In this document: one piece after another, positions 1-7,724 of the stretch | Layout of the letters: each line of letters opens with the position of its first letter | How positions within the stretch are numbered: the first letter of the stretch is position 1 | Assembly: GCA_012798805.1 (NCBI GenBank) | Contig: JAAZMM010000109.1 | Span: 1-37,528, forward strand | Reading direction: 5' to 3' | DNA: 37,528 nucleotides | DNA from: Bacteroidales bacterium | Lineage (GTDB): Bacteria > Bacteroidota > Bacteroidia > Bacteroidales > UBA932 | Notes under the pieces: generated by a model | Told to the model about the DNA's origin: nothing | The model's database searches: none | What the model saw: the letters and a program-made list of their open reading frames with translations, nothing else | Made by a program: the position numbers and the translations under genes

Positions 1-2
1 AT

Positions 3-692
3 GCCTACGAAGGCGTAGAACCTCCCAAAATGACCCTCACCACTACCAAGAACTTCGGCGAAACCATTTCATTATCTATTAGAGCTGCTGAGGCCGACAA
101 AGCCGATGTTTGGATAGATCTAAATAATGATGGAATAAAGGATCCGGGTGAAGATGACATATTATTTGATGGTTATAAGGATTATACCCTCGGTGCGCAA
201 ACCGTTACTATCTATGGTAAGGCGAATACGATGGACTGTTTAGACAACTCACTCACCACGCTTGACGTAAGCTATAACACTGCATTACAGTTTTTGTATT
301 GTTCCTCCAACTCACTCTCTACGCTTGATGTCACAAATAACACTGCATTACTGGGCTTGCATTGTAGTGAAAACTCTCTTACCGAACTTGATGTAAGCAA
401 TAACACTGAATTACTGAGCTTGTATTGTAGTGAAAACTCTCTTACCGAACTTGATGTAACCAATAATACGGAATTGTTGGTTATAGATTGCTCTGCCAAC
501 CAAATAGAAGGAGAAAAAATGGAGATTTTGGTCAATAGTTTGTTCAATAGAAAAAACACAACCGAAGGTTATTTTAGGGTTCATAGTAGTACCACGCCCA
601 ATAATGTCATTACAAAAGCACAAGTAGCAAAAGCAAAGGCTAAAAATTGGCGCGTTGTTGATGATCAAAATAATGACTACGAAGGCATTTAA
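3..692 (+). CDS. Internalin-like leucine-rich repeat protein, 5' end outside window
   Basis: The frame is open from the first bases, so the gene begins upstream; the in-frame ATG at 30 is internal. The protein opens with the tail of one module (AYEGVEPP), then a beta-rich segment with a DLNNDGIKDPGED motif resembling a Ca-binding loop, then four 21-residue LRRs of the pattern LxxLDVxxNTxLxxLxCxxN, then a tail ending in YEGI. Because the visible start and the visible end both carry YEG, at least two tandem copies of the module are likely. Such proteins are known from Porphyromonas and relatives as surface or secreted internalin-like proteins; no ligand can be inferred. I see no sorting domain at the C terminus. 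The following lipoprotein gene, 55 bases downstream, carries a copy of the same module. Confidence 0.85.
   Translation, partial: AYEGVEPPKMTLTTTKNFGETISLSIRAAEADKADVWIDLNNDGIKDPGEDDILFDGYKDYTLGAQTVTIYGKANTMDCLDNSLTTLDVSYNTALQFLYCSSNSLSTLDVTNNTALLGLHCSENSLTELDVSNNTELLSLYCSENSLTELDVTNNTELLVIDCSANQIEGEKMEILVNSLFNRKNTTEGYFRVHSSTTPNNVITKAQVAKAKAKNWRVVDDQNNDYEGI
246..497 (+). repeat. Four 63-bp direct repeats encoding LRRs
   Basis: Units start at 246, 309, 372 and 435, each with an AAC codon followed by TCA/TCT-CTC/CTT, and each encodes 21 residues. Units 3 and 4 are nearly identical at DNA level, which suggests recent unit duplication. Confidence 0.9.
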
Positions 693-747
693 GGTGATTT
701 TCTTCTGTTAAGTTTAACAACAATTTGTATAATAATAGATAATCAAT

Positions 748-2232
748 ATGAAAAAGTTTTTTACAACAATAACAATTTTGGCGATGTTCCTGGTTGTAGG
801 CTGCGTTGACCTGGATGAGCTTTGGAGTGAGATAGATTCCTTGAAAAAGCAAGGTGAGGAGCAGTCTGCCGAACTTGCTGAAAGGAGAGCCAAAATCGCA
901 GAGTATAAGGCTTGGCTGGAGAGCTTGAAGCAGGTGACAAGTGATGCAAACTCTGAGGTTAGCTCCATCAAGGGATTGGTGGATGCCATGACCAAAAAGG
1001 TCTATATAGTCTCTTATAATGAGCTTGAAGACAAGAGTGGTTATGAGCTTGTCCTGAGTGATGGCACCAAGATGGTTTTGAAGCACGGTCCTGCCGGTGC
1101 CGACGGCAAAGATGGCAAGGATGGAGCTGAGGGAAAAGCCGGTAACGATGGCATTGCTCCGAATATCGGCGTTAAAAAGCACAGCGACGGCTTACTCTAC
1201 TGGAGTGTCAACGGCGAGTTTCTGATAGATAGTGATGGCAAAATGGTACCCGCACAGGGTAAGGATGGTGCCGATGGCAAGGATGGCAAAGATGGTGCAG
1301 ACGGCGCTCCGGGTACCGATGGCAAGGATGGCAAAGATGGAGCTGACGGCGCTACCGGCGCTACCGGTGCTTCCGGAAAAGATGGTTTTACTCCACTTTT
1401 GCGGATTAACAGTAACCTTTATTGGGAGATGAGTCTCGACGGTGGTAAAACCTGGCAGCTTGTAAAGGACACCAACAATAAACCTGTATATTCACGAGGC
1501 CCGAAAGGCACACCCGGTGCAGATGCTGCTGCCGGTAGTGTGGGTCCTCAAGGTCCCACAGGCTCCGAAGGCCCTGAAGGCCCTAAAGGCGAAACGGGTG
1601 ATCCCGGCCAGGATGGCGACCCCAACCTTACCATCACCGAAGCCAACGGAGTCGTAACCATCGTTTACAAAGGCAATGTTTTCATTATTCCGAAACTACC
1701 TCTAATGTCACATAGTATGACATTTACTACCACCAAGAATGTAGGAGAAAGCCTTCGCCTAAAACTTGATGCCGCTGAGGCTGACCGCACCGATATATGG
1801 ATTGACCTCAATAACAACGGTACAAAAGACTCCGGGGAAGACGAGATTACATTTGATGATTTTGTGTATTTTAACCTCGGAGCACAAACTGTTACGATAT
1901 ATGGCAAAGTAACTACTTTTAATTGCTCAAACCAAAATATCACTGAGCTTGACGTAACAAAAAATCCGGTATTACAGGCACTTAACTGTTCTCACAACTC
2001 ACTATCTACGCTGGATGTAAGTAAAAATACCGGATTAATGAAACTCTATAGTCATATGAACAAAATCAAAAAAGCTGCAATGGATAATTTGGTGAACTCC
2101 ATAGTCAATCGCACAGGAAACACTCCGGGAATATATTATTTATATTATGGATCATTAGACGAAAATGAATTCGAGGCTTCCCACGCAAGTACTCTCGCTG
2201 ATAAGAATTGGCAGAAAGGTAGTCTGGGCTAG
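748..2232 (+). CDS. DUF4988-like lipoprotein with collagen-like repeats and LRR module
   Basis: A 494-residue secreted lipoprotein of unknown role. A signal peptide ends in the lipobox LVVGC with Cys19. Residues about 22-62 are rich in heptad-like Leu/Glu/Lys and look like a coiled coil, as in the DUF4988 (PL29 N-terminal) family of Bacteroidota. Three Gly-X-Y tracts follow, about 114-135, 171-213 and 251-290, rich in GKDG and GADG, separated by two short domains with YWSVNG and YWEMSLDGGKTW motifs. Residues about 324-494 repeat the module of the upstream gene (TTTKN, AAEADR, WIDLNNNG, LGAQTVTIYGK) with two LRRs. The architecture suggests a trimeric stalk carrying an LRR tip on the cell surface; this is inference. 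The gene ends just before a strong terminator. Confidence 0.9.
   Translation: MKKFFTTITILAMFLVVGCVDLDELWSEIDSLKKQGEEQSAELAERRAKIAEYKAWLESLKQVTSDANSEVSSIKGLVDAMTKKVYIVSYNELEDKSGYELVLSDGTKMVLKHGPAGADGKDGKDGAEGKAGNDGIAPNIGVKKHSDGLLYWSVNGEFLIDSDGKMVPAQGKDGADGKDGKDGADGAPGTDGKDGKDGADGATGATGASGKDGFTPLLRINSNLYWEMSLDGGKTWQLVKDTNNKPVYSRGPKGTPGADAAAGSVGPQGPTGSEGPEGPKGETGDPGQDGDPNLTITEANGVVTIVYKGNVFIIPKLPLMSHSMTFTTTKNVGESLRLKLDAAEADRTDIWIDLNNNGTKDSGEDEITFDDFVYFNLGAQTVTIYGKVTTFNCSNQNITELDVTKNPVLQALNCSHNSLSTLDVSKNTGLMKLYSHMNKIKKAAMDNLVNSIVNRTGNTPGIYYLYYGSLDENEFEASHASTLADKNWQKGSLG
1258..1386 (+). repeat. Collagen-like Gly-X-Y coding tract
   Basis: Fourteen consecutive Gly-X-Y triplets (residues 171 to about 213). 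At DNA level a block beginning GATGGCAAGGATGGCAAAG at 1273 recurs at 1318, a 45-bp direct repeat, so the tract can change length by slippage or recombination. Two other Gly-X-Y tracts lie at about 1087-1152 and 1498-1617. Confidence 0.85.
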
Positions 2233-2246
2233 GTCCAGGTTTAACG

Positions 2247-2278
2247 AAAAAAGGTTTGGAAAACTCCAAACCTTTTTT
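2247..2278. terminator. Bidirectional intrinsic terminator
   Basis: A perfect 13-bp stem (2247-2259 with 2266-2278) has a 6-base loop and A6/T6 flanks that make it work on both strands. It sits between the convergent lipoprotein gene and CoA-transferase gene. Confidence 0.9.
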
Positions 2279-2305
2279 GTTTACTGCTTACCTCGGACTG
2301 CGAAG

Positions 2306-3607
2306 CTATCCTACAAAGTGAAAATGGGGGCCAAAACGCTCGAATGCTGCTTTGTCGAGTTCCTCTCTTGCATCCGGATGTGCAATGCTGATTATGAGCT
2401 TAGCGCGTTCCTGGAGGGATTTCCCATAGAGATTTACTGCACCATACTCTGTCACCAACCAATGAATATGGTTACGGGAGGTGACAACACCTGCTCCCGG
2501 GGTCAGTACCGGAGCTATCTTGCTGATACCCTTATTAGTAGCCGATGGCATCGCTATGATTGCCTTACCTCCTTCTGATCTGGATGCACCATAAGTAAAG
2601 TCCATCTGTCCACCTACGCCGGAGTAAAATTTTGTGCCGAGAGAGTCGGCGCACACCTGGCCTGTGATATCGACCTGGAGTGCGGAGTTGATGGCAGTTA
2701 CCTTGGGGTTTTGTGCAATGATAAAGGGGTCGTTTGTGTAGGCTACATCCTTCATAAGCACCATAGGGTTGTCATCGATGAAGTCATAGCAAGTCTGAGA
2801 GCCCATAAGGAAGGTAGCCACCAATTTGCCTTTGTCAATCGCTTTGTTGGCTCCATTGATCACTCCTTTTTCTACCAGAGGGAGTACTCCATCTGCAAAC
2901 ATTTCGGTATGGATGCCGAGATTTTTATGGTTGCCAAGTTGTGCAAGTACTGCGTTGGGGATAGCTCCGATTCCCATTTGGAGCGTAGCTCCATCCTCGA
3001 TGAGGTTGGCACAATGTGTACCGATGGCCTTTTCTATCTCAGAGGGCTCGGAGAAGTGAGCCGGTTCAAGAGGAGTATTATCCTCCACAAAGAGATCAAT
3101 CATCGATGCGGGGATTATCGCATCACCCCAGGAACGGGGCACGTTTTTATTTACAACGGCTATAACATGCTCTGCACATTCGATAGCAGCCAAAGTAGCA
3201 TCAACTGAGGTGCCGAGAGAAACATATCCATTCTTATCCACGGGGGATACCTGGATCATTGCCACATTGCAGGGGAGATAGCCGGCCCTGTAGAGTTTCT
3301 GCGTCTCTCCGAGTAATATGGGAATATAGTCGGCATATCCGGCCTGAACGCTCTTGCGTACATTGCTTCCTACGAAAAATGCCTGGTGGAAGAAGATGCC
3401 TTCATATTTGGGATCGGCATAAGGAGCCGGACCTTCGGTGTGGAGATGGTGGATACGTACATCCGTAAATTCGCGGGCATCACCTCGACGGCAGAGAGCC
3501 TGAATCAGGATCTGAGGGGCGCTTGCCACGCTGCTCAAATGAATGTGGTCGCCTGATTTTACCACTTTTACCGCCTCATCGGCGCTGATAAACTTAATAT
3601 TTTGCAT
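2306..3607 (-). CDS. Acetyl-CoA hydrolase/transferase family acyl-CoA:acetate CoA-transferase
   Basis: A 433-residue class I CoA-transferase of the 4-hydroxybutyrate/butyryl-CoA:acetate group (Cat2/AbfT-like), moving CoA between an acyl-CoA and acetate in the cytoplasm. The catalytic glutamate is visible in GIHTEMFADG (Glu235), preceded by the glycine-rich MGIGAIPNAVL; the CoA-binding region near the end has GGQMDFTYGASRS and ITPGAGV-type residues (LTPGAGVVTSRN). Length and motifs fit the family. The substrate cannot be fixed from sequence: butyryl-, propionyl-, succinyl- or 4-hydroxybutyryl-CoA are all possible; the mutAB genes elsewhere in the window make propionate or succinate metabolism plausible. 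The gene is monocistronic, with a candidate promoter at 3655-3662 and the shared terminator at 2247-2278. Confidence 0.93.
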   Translation of the reverse strand: MQNIKFISADEAVKVVKSGDHIHLSSVASAPQILIQALCRRGDAREFTDVRIHHLHTEGPAPYADPKYEGIFFHQAFFVGSNVRKSVQAGYADYIPILLGETQKLYRAGYLPCNVAMIQVSPVDKNGYVSLGTSVDATLAAIECAEHVIAVVNKNVPRSWGDAIIPASMIDLFVEDNTPLEPAHFSEPSEIEKAIGTHCANLIEDGATLQMGIGAIPNAVLAQLGNHKNLGIHTEMFADGVLPLVEKGVINGANKAIDKGKLVATFLMGSQTCYDFIDDNPMVLMKDVAYTNDPFIIAQNPKVTAINSALQVDITGQVCADSLGTKFYSGVGGQMDFTYGASRSEGGKAIIAMPSATNKGISKIAPVLTPGAGVVTSRNHIHWLVTEYGAVNLYGKSLQERAKLIISIAHPDAREELDKAAFERFGPHFHFVG

Positions 3608-3654
3608 TGTTATTCTATTTTAACTGTTTTTTGTCATTTATTTTATGCGAAAGG

Positions 3655-3662
3655 CAAATGTA
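3655..3662 (-). promoter_or_regulatory. Candidate -7 element for the CoA-transferase gene
   Basis: Minus-strand TACATTTG matches the Bacteroidota TAnnTTTG consensus and lies about 48 bases before the start codon. No convincing -33 TTTG is present at the right spacing. Confidence 0.45.
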
Positions 3663-3693
3663 TGAAAACATATCCGATTTGAGAAACTTTTGG

Positions 3694-3701
3694 TAAATTT
3701 G
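3694..3701 (+). promoter_or_regulatory. Candidate -7 element for mazG-tcdA
   Basis: TAAATTTG matches TAnnTTTG and ends 24 bases before the mazG ATG. A TTTG at 3678-3681 is only 12 bases upstream, too close for a standard -33. Confidence 0.45.
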
Positions 3702-3725
3702 CAACCATCACGGAAATAATGAATA

Positions 3726-4526
3726 ATGAGTACAGATAAAAGACTGCAGGCATTTGAGCGGCTGCTCGACATTATGGATGAGCTGCGCGCCAAATGTCCC
3801 TGGGATAGGGAACAGACACTCGAATCCATAAGACCGCTCACTATTGAAGAGACTTATGAGTTGAGCGAAGCCATCCTCGCGGGCGATTCGCGCAATATTG
3901 CAAAGGAGCTGGGCGATATCCTGCTCCATATAGTTTTTTATGCCAAAATCGGGAGCGAAGAGGGCAAATTTGACATCACGGACGTCATTACCATGCTAAA
4001 CGACAAGCTTGTTTACCGCCATCCCCATGTTTTCTCTTCCGGCAGCGCTGAGGATTCCGACCAGGTAATACGCAATTGGGAATCTCTGAAGCAGACGGAA
4101 AAGGGGGGCAACAAGACCGTGCTTTCCGGTGTTCCCGACTCTATGCCTTCGCTATTGAAAGCCTACCGTATGCAGGATAAGGCAAGGGCGGTGGGATTTG
4201 ACTGGGAGGAGAGATCTCAGGTGTGGGATAAGGTAGAGGAGGAGATAGGGGAGTTTTGCGCTGAGCTTGACTCTATGGATGCTTCCGATCCTGACTCTGT
4301 GGCAAGGGCAGAAGGTGAGTTGGGGGATTTGTTGTTTTCGATCGTCAATGCAGCACGTCTTTATGATCTCAATCCCGATACCGCGCTGGAGATGACCTGC
4401 AGAAGATTTAAGGAGAGGTTTACCTATCTCGAATTAAAAAGCAAGGAGCTTGGACGGGACTTGAAGGAAATGACCCTCGAAGAAATGGATGCCATTTGGG
4501 ACGAGGCGAAAAGTAAAGGACTTTAA
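3726..4526 (+). CDS. mazG: Nucleoside triphosphate pyrophosphohydrolase MazG
   Basis: A 266-residue MazG that hydrolyses NTPs and dNTPs to monophosphates and pyrophosphate, a house-cleaning role. Two MazG folds are visible. The first has the Mg-binding set EETYELSEAI (EExxE) at residues about 39-48 and KELGDILLHIVFYA (ExxD) about 60-73, preceded by LRAKCPWDREQT, typical of the family. The second has EEEIGEFCAEL and EGELGDLLFSIVNAARL near residues 170-215. Length equals the E. coli enzyme (about 263). The start ATG follows a candidate promoter by 24 bases. tcdA begins one base after the stop, so the two are cotranscribed. Confidence 0.97.
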   Translation: MSTDKRLQAFERLLDIMDELRAKCPWDREQTLESIRPLTIEETYELSEAILAGDSRNIAKELGDILLHIVFYAKIGSEEGKFDITDVITMLNDKLVYRHPHVFSSGSAEDSDQVIRNWESLKQTEKGGNKTVLSGVPDSMPSLLKAYRMQDKARAVGFDWEERSQVWDKVEEEIGEFCAELDSMDASDPDSVARAEGELGDLLFSIVNAARLYDLNPDTALEMTCRRFKERFTYLELKSKELGRDLKEMTLEEMDAIWDEAKSKGL

Positions 4527-4527
4527 T

Positions 4528-5232
4528 ATGTGGCAGGAGAGGACGGCACTGCTCCTGGATCCGGAGCAAATGGAGCGATTGCACAATGCACGTATAGCGG
4601 TTATAGGACTTGGAGGTGTAGGCGCCTACGCTGCCGAAATGCTGGCCCGTGCCGGTGTCGGATCGCTGCTGATACTCGACTCCGACAATGTCTCCCTTTC
4701 CAACCGAAACCGCCAATTGCTTGCGCTGGAGTCCACTACAGGCAGACCCAAAAGTGAAGTGATGGCGGAGCGTCTGCGGGAAATCAATCCCGATCTCTCC
4801 CTGACTATTATCAACGATTATCTCACTCCGGAGAATGTGGAGCAGCTTCTGGCCGGACATCCAATAGACTTCCTGGTAGATGCAATTGACACCCTTTCTC
4901 CAAAGATAGCTCTTATCAAATATTGCGTTTCACAACGGATACCACTCGTCTCCTCGATGGGGGCGGGAGCTAAGTTCGATATTACCAAAATCAGGATTAC
5001 TGATATATCAAAGTCTTTTAACTGTCCTCTTGCCTATATTCTCCGCAAGAAACTCCGAAAGGAGGGCATTACCAAGGGTTTTAAGGTGGTTTTTTCTGAG
5101 GAACTTCCCGACAGGGATGCCATTATTCCCGTTGAGGAAACCAATAAAAAATCTCAGGTGGGTACAATTTCCTATCTTCCGGCAGCTTTTGGCCTGGCTT
5201 GTGCTCAGACAGCTGTTGCATTTTTCATTTAA
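4528..5232 (+). CDS. tcdA: tRNA threonylcarbamoyladenosine dehydratase TcdA
   Basis: A 234-residue E1-like ThiF/MoeB-family enzyme that cyclises t6A37 to ct6A in ANN-decoding tRNAs using ATP. The nucleotide-binding motif IGLGGVGAYAAEMLARAG follows the family N terminus (RTALLLDPEQMERL), and D-S-D-N-V-S-L-S-N-R-N-R-Q matches the adenylating-site pattern DxDxVxxSNxNRQ. The SMGAGAKFDITKI motif is typical of TcdA. I chose the ATG at 4528 over an upstream ATG at 4489, because 4489 overlaps mazG and adds 13 residues without family resemblance; AAAGGA at 4515-4520 precedes 4528. It is translationally close-coupled to mazG (one-base gap). Confidence 0.95.
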   Translation: MWQERTALLLDPEQMERLHNARIAVIGLGGVGAYAAEMLARAGVGSLLILDSDNVSLSNRNRQLLALESTTGRPKSEVMAERLREINPDLSLTIINDYLTPENVEQLLAGHPIDFLVDAIDTLSPKIALIKYCVSQRIPLVSSMGAGAKFDITKIRITDISKSFNCPLAYILRKKLRKEGITKGFKVVFSEELPDRDAIIPVEETNKKSQVGTISYLPAAFGLACAQTAVAFFI

Positions 5233-5246
5233 TGACATTATATTTG
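5215..5246 (+). promoter_or_regulatory. Candidate promoter of the DRTGG/H-cluster sensor operon
   Basis: TATATTTG at 5239-5246 matches the -7 consensus exactly, and GTTG at 5215-5218, 20 bases upstream, is a near -33 match. It would give a leader of roughly 40 bases before the ATG at 5293. The -33 lies inside the end of tcdA. Confidence 0.55.
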
Positions 5247-5292
5247 CCTTCTGACAAACAAAATAATATTCCTTATTTAATATATATTTTTT

Positions 5293-5637
5293 ATGAAACT
5301 AAAAGAGATAGTCGCCCTTGTTGAAGGAAAGGTGGTTTGTGGTGAACAACACCTTGATGATTCTGTTGAGTATGCCTTTTCTTCCGATCTGATGAGTGAT
5401 GTGCTAACGCTGAGAATTACAGATTTTCTTCTTGTGACGGGACTTAGCAATATTCAGGCTATAAGGACGGCCGAGATGTCCGACCTTAAACACATTCTTA
5501 TTGTGCGTGATAAGAAAGTTACCCAGGATATGATAGAGCTGGCGGAGGACAACGATATGACCATCATCACTACGGAGTTCTCTATGTTTAAGACTTCCGG
5601 ACTGCTCTTCAGTGCAGGCCTTAAGCCTGTTTATTGA
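5293..5637 (+). CDS. DRTGG domain protein, copy 1 of sensor operon
   Basis: A 114-residue single-domain protein of the DRTGG type, the domain also found fused to CBS domains and phosphotransacetylases, with unknown ligand. Visible features are an N-terminal helix with V-E-G-K-V, the segment AFSSDLMSDVLTL, a hydrophobic core strand KHILIVRD, and the ending FKTSGLLFSAG corresponding to the family's C-terminal Thr/Gly motif. It is paralogous to the protein at 7387-7719: both share (S/V)SDL(M/L)SDV and (T/F)(S/T)GLL. First gene of a six-gene run before the hydrogenase. The next start codon lies within three bases of its stop. Likely a ligand- or protein-binding partner of the neighbouring ATPases; this is inference from context. 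Confidence 0.88.
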   Translation: MKLKEIVALVEGKVVCGEQHLDDSVEYAFSSDLMSDVLTLRITDFLLVTGLSNIQAIRTAEMSDLKHILIVRDKKVTQDMIELAEDNDMTIITTEFSMFKTSGLLFSAGLKPVY

Positions 5638-5639
5638 TT

Positions 5640-6050
5640 ATGGAACTCGTTTATAAAGTAGAAGGGGGTGACTTCAACAAGGCTGGTCATGCCTCTTCGC
5701 AAATCAAGAGAGTGCTCAAACAACTCGGAGTGCCTCCTGTGATAATCAAGCGTGTCGTGGTGGCTCTCTATGAGGCAGAGGTCAATATTGTAGCCCACGC
5801 ATGGCGCGGAGTTATTACCGCAGGCATAGATGAGTCCGGTATCAGGGTGGTTCTCGATGACGAGGGCCCAGGTATCCCAAACATAGAGAAGGCTATGGAG
5901 AAGGGATATTCTACCGCCTCACAAGAGGTTCGCGATATGGGTTTTGGTGCCGGTATGGGGCTGCCAAATATACGTTCCAATGTGGATGATTTCAAAATTT
6001 CTTCGGAGGTCAACAAAGGTACGGTTTTAGATTTTTTCATTAAATTCTGA
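5640..6050 (+). CDS. RsbW/SpoIIAB-like GHKL ATP-binding protein
   Basis: A 136-residue GHKL ATPase of the anti-sigma-factor serine kinase (HATPase_c_2) class. The N-box is VALYEAEVNIVAHA, the G1 box DDEGPGIPN, and the G2 box GFGAGMGLPNI, all well kept, so ATP binding and possibly Ser/Thr kinase activity are likely. No sigma factor or STAS anti-anti-sigma gene is nearby, so the usual partner-switch role is not supported; partners may be the DRTGG proteins. I chose the ATG at 5640 over a TTG at 5634 that overlaps the previous stop. Homologous genes are known beside bifurcating hydrogenase genes in Thermotogae and Clostridia. Confidence 0.9.
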   Translation: MELVYKVEGGDFNKAGHASSQIKRVLKQLGVPPVIIKRVVVALYEAEVNIVAHAWRGVITAGIDESGIRVVLDDEGPGIPNIEKAMEKGYSTASQEVRDMGFGAGMGLPNIRSNVDDFKISSEVNKGTVLDFFIKF

Positions 6051-6056
6051 TAATAT

Positions 6057-7397
6057 ATGGTTTCGGGTGAACATTGTAGATACTACCGTGGACTGGAGAT
6101 CATCTCTGATCTTTGCGTCGGTTGCTCACACTGTATGAGAGTGTGTCCGACTGAGGCTTTGAGGGTCAATGGTGGTAAAGCTACAATACATCCCAATCTC
6201 TGTATCGATTGCGGCCGTTGTTATCGTGAATGTCCCACAAGTGCAATAAGGGTGGTGGATGACGACTTTGATCACATTTTTGATTATAAGCATCGTCTGC
6301 TGCTAATACCGAGTCTCTTCTATTCTCAGTTTGAAGATAGGATAGAGATAGAGGAAGTCAACAATATCATAGGCTCGCTGGGTTTTACCGAGGTAAGTCC
6401 CGTGGAGCTTGGCGTGGATTATCTCATTGAAGAAATGAATCTCTATATCGATGAGGCTTCGCCTGACTTGAAACCGGTAATTTCTTCCTATTGCCCCGCC
6501 GTAGTGCGTCTTATACAGGTGCGCTTCCCCTCGTTGGTGGATAATATAATGACGCTCTTACCTCCTCTGGAGATTACTGCCCAATATTATAAGAGTAAAT
6601 ACCGTGAAGCCGGCATACCTGAGGATGATCTGGGTATATTTTATCTTACTCCCTGCGTAGCCAAGATTGCTGCAGTCAAAGATCCTGTGGGAGGCTATGT
6701 TTCTCCGATTACAGGAGTAATCAATATGGATTTGGTTTACAGCAAAGTGATGATGGCACACCGTAACCACACTGTTACAGAGAATAACATTCGCGTCAAT
6801 GAGGAAATTACTTCCAACGCCATCCGCTGGTCCACTACCCGTGGAGAGTCCAATGCCACGCGTGGTGTCGCTTTGGCTATTGACGGTATGACCAATGTGA
6901 TTGAATTTTTGGAAAAGGTGGAGAATGGTGATATAGAAGGAGTGGATTTTCTGGAACTCAGAGGATGTGATGAGTCCTGTTCCGGTGGAATACTGGTTAG
7001 GGGCAATCGTTTTCTGGTGGCTGACGGTCTCCATAAGAGGGCTTCCACAGCCCCGTGGGTCAATCCATATCTTAAGGATTTTCGCAAATATTGCGCTGAC
7101 TATATGAGGTTTGACAATGTGCAGCCACGTGTCTTTATGAAGTATGGAAGGGATATAAAGGAGGCGATCCGTAAGATGGAACAGGTGCGTAACCTAAAGC
7201 ACATATTGCCCGGTATCGATTGCGGAGCCTGTGGCTCTCCCGGCTGTGAGGCTCTTGCCGGGGATATCGTTAATGGTGAAAGAAATATTAACAACTGCGT
7301 CTTCATGCAGATTGCCAATGAAAGAAAAGGCACGCTGCAGGTGGAAGAGGCCATCGAGCTGATGGAAGAAATATGGGGTAAAAGATATGACTATTAG
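6057..7397 (+). CDS. [FeFe]-hydrogenase-like H-cluster sensor protein with ferredoxin and terminal Fe-S domains
   Basis: A 446-residue Fe-S protein. Two [4Fe-4S] motifs come first (Cys20-23-26-30 and Cys49-52-55-59). The hydrogenase large-subunit domain follows with altered loops: SSYCP (residues 143-147) in place of TSCCP, TPCVAK (198-203) in place of MPCxxK, and GCDESC (303-308) in place of ACPGGC. All four cysteines expected to hold the H-cluster (146, 200, 304, 308) remain, but the proton-relay Cys is Tyr145 and the loop-2 Glu is Ala206. A third Fe-S module lies at the C terminus (Cys389, 392, 397, 414; CGACGSPGC type). This suits a low-turnover H2 or redox sensor rather than a production enzyme, though no PAS domain is present as in classic HydS. 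Its end overlaps the next gene by 11 bases. Confidence 0.88.
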   Translation: MVSGEHCRYYRGLEIISDLCVGCSHCMRVCPTEALRVNGGKATIHPNLCIDCGRCYRECPTSAIRVVDDDFDHIFDYKHRLLLIPSLFYSQFEDRIEIEEVNNIIGSLGFTEVSPVELGVDYLIEEMNLYIDEASPDLKPVISSYCPAVVRLIQVRFPSLVDNIMTLLPPLEITAQYYKSKYREAGIPEDDLGIFYLTPCVAKIAAVKDPVGGYVSPITGVINMDLVYSKVMMAHRNHTVTENNIRVNEEITSNAIRWSTTRGESNATRGVALAIDGMTNVIEFLEKVENGDIEGVDFLELRGCDESCSGGILVRGNRFLVADGLHKRASTAPWVNPYLKDFRKYCADYMRFDNVQPRVFMKYGRDIKEAIRKMEQVRNLKHILPGIDCGACGSPGCEALAGDIVNGERNINNCVFMQIANERKGTLQVEEAIELMEEIWGKRYDY

Positions 7398-7719
7398 AGA
7401 ATTAGTAAAAAAAATGGACCTGCAGGTATTCTCTGGCGAGAATGGACTGGACAGGGAGATTGAGGGTGGCTATGTTTCAGACCTGCTCTCTGATGTTATG
7501 GGATTTTCACAGGAAGGTGAGGTATGGGTCACTCTCCAAACACACAAAAACATAATGGCAGTGGCCTCTCTCAAAGATCTGGCTGCCATTGTGCTGGTCA
7601 AGGGACTCAAACCTGATGAGGATGCAATGGAGGTCTCAAATGAAGAGGAAATACCCATTCTTGGTACCGACAAATCCTGTTTTGAATTTACAGGCTTGCT
7701 CTGGTCGCTTATAAAGTAA
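7387..7719 (+). CDS. DRTGG domain protein, copy 2 of sensor operon
   Basis: A 110-residue DRTGG-type protein, paralogue of the one at 5293-5637. It shows GGYVSDLLSDVMG, a strand VWVTLQTH, a central LAAIVLVKG and the end SCFEFTGLLWSLI. Function is unknown; in other proteins the domain is regulatory. Its ATG lies 11 bases inside the H-cluster protein gene, so translation of the two is coupled and the proteins are probably made in equal amounts. That coupling suggests direct interaction with the H-cluster protein. The next gene starts five bases after its stop. Confidence 0.88.
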   Translation: MTIRELVKKMDLQVFSGENGLDREIEGGYVSDLLSDVMGFSQEGEVWVTLQTHKNIMAVASLKDLAAIVLVKGLKPDEDAMEVSNEEEIPILGTDKSCFEFTGLLWSLIK

Positions 7720-7724
7720 GAGTT

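Noticed and set aside
246-497. CRISPR-like regular repeats
   Set aside because: The 63-bp units are contiguous with no spacers and code for leucine-rich repeats in frame.
640-1182. Minus-strand open frame of 180 codons opposite the lipoprotein gene
   Set aside because: The plus strand holds a signal peptide, coiled coil and Gly-X-Y tract in frame; the antisense frame shows no recognisable protein.
2711-3208. Plus-strand open frames opposite the CoA-transferase gene
   Set aside because: They are antisense shadows; the minus-strand protein has the catalytic HTEMFADG motif and full family length.
7387-7397. Possible frameshift joining the H-cluster protein and the second DRTGG gene
   Set aside because: Both proteins are complete with their own start and stop, and the 11-base overlap is a usual sign of translational coupling.
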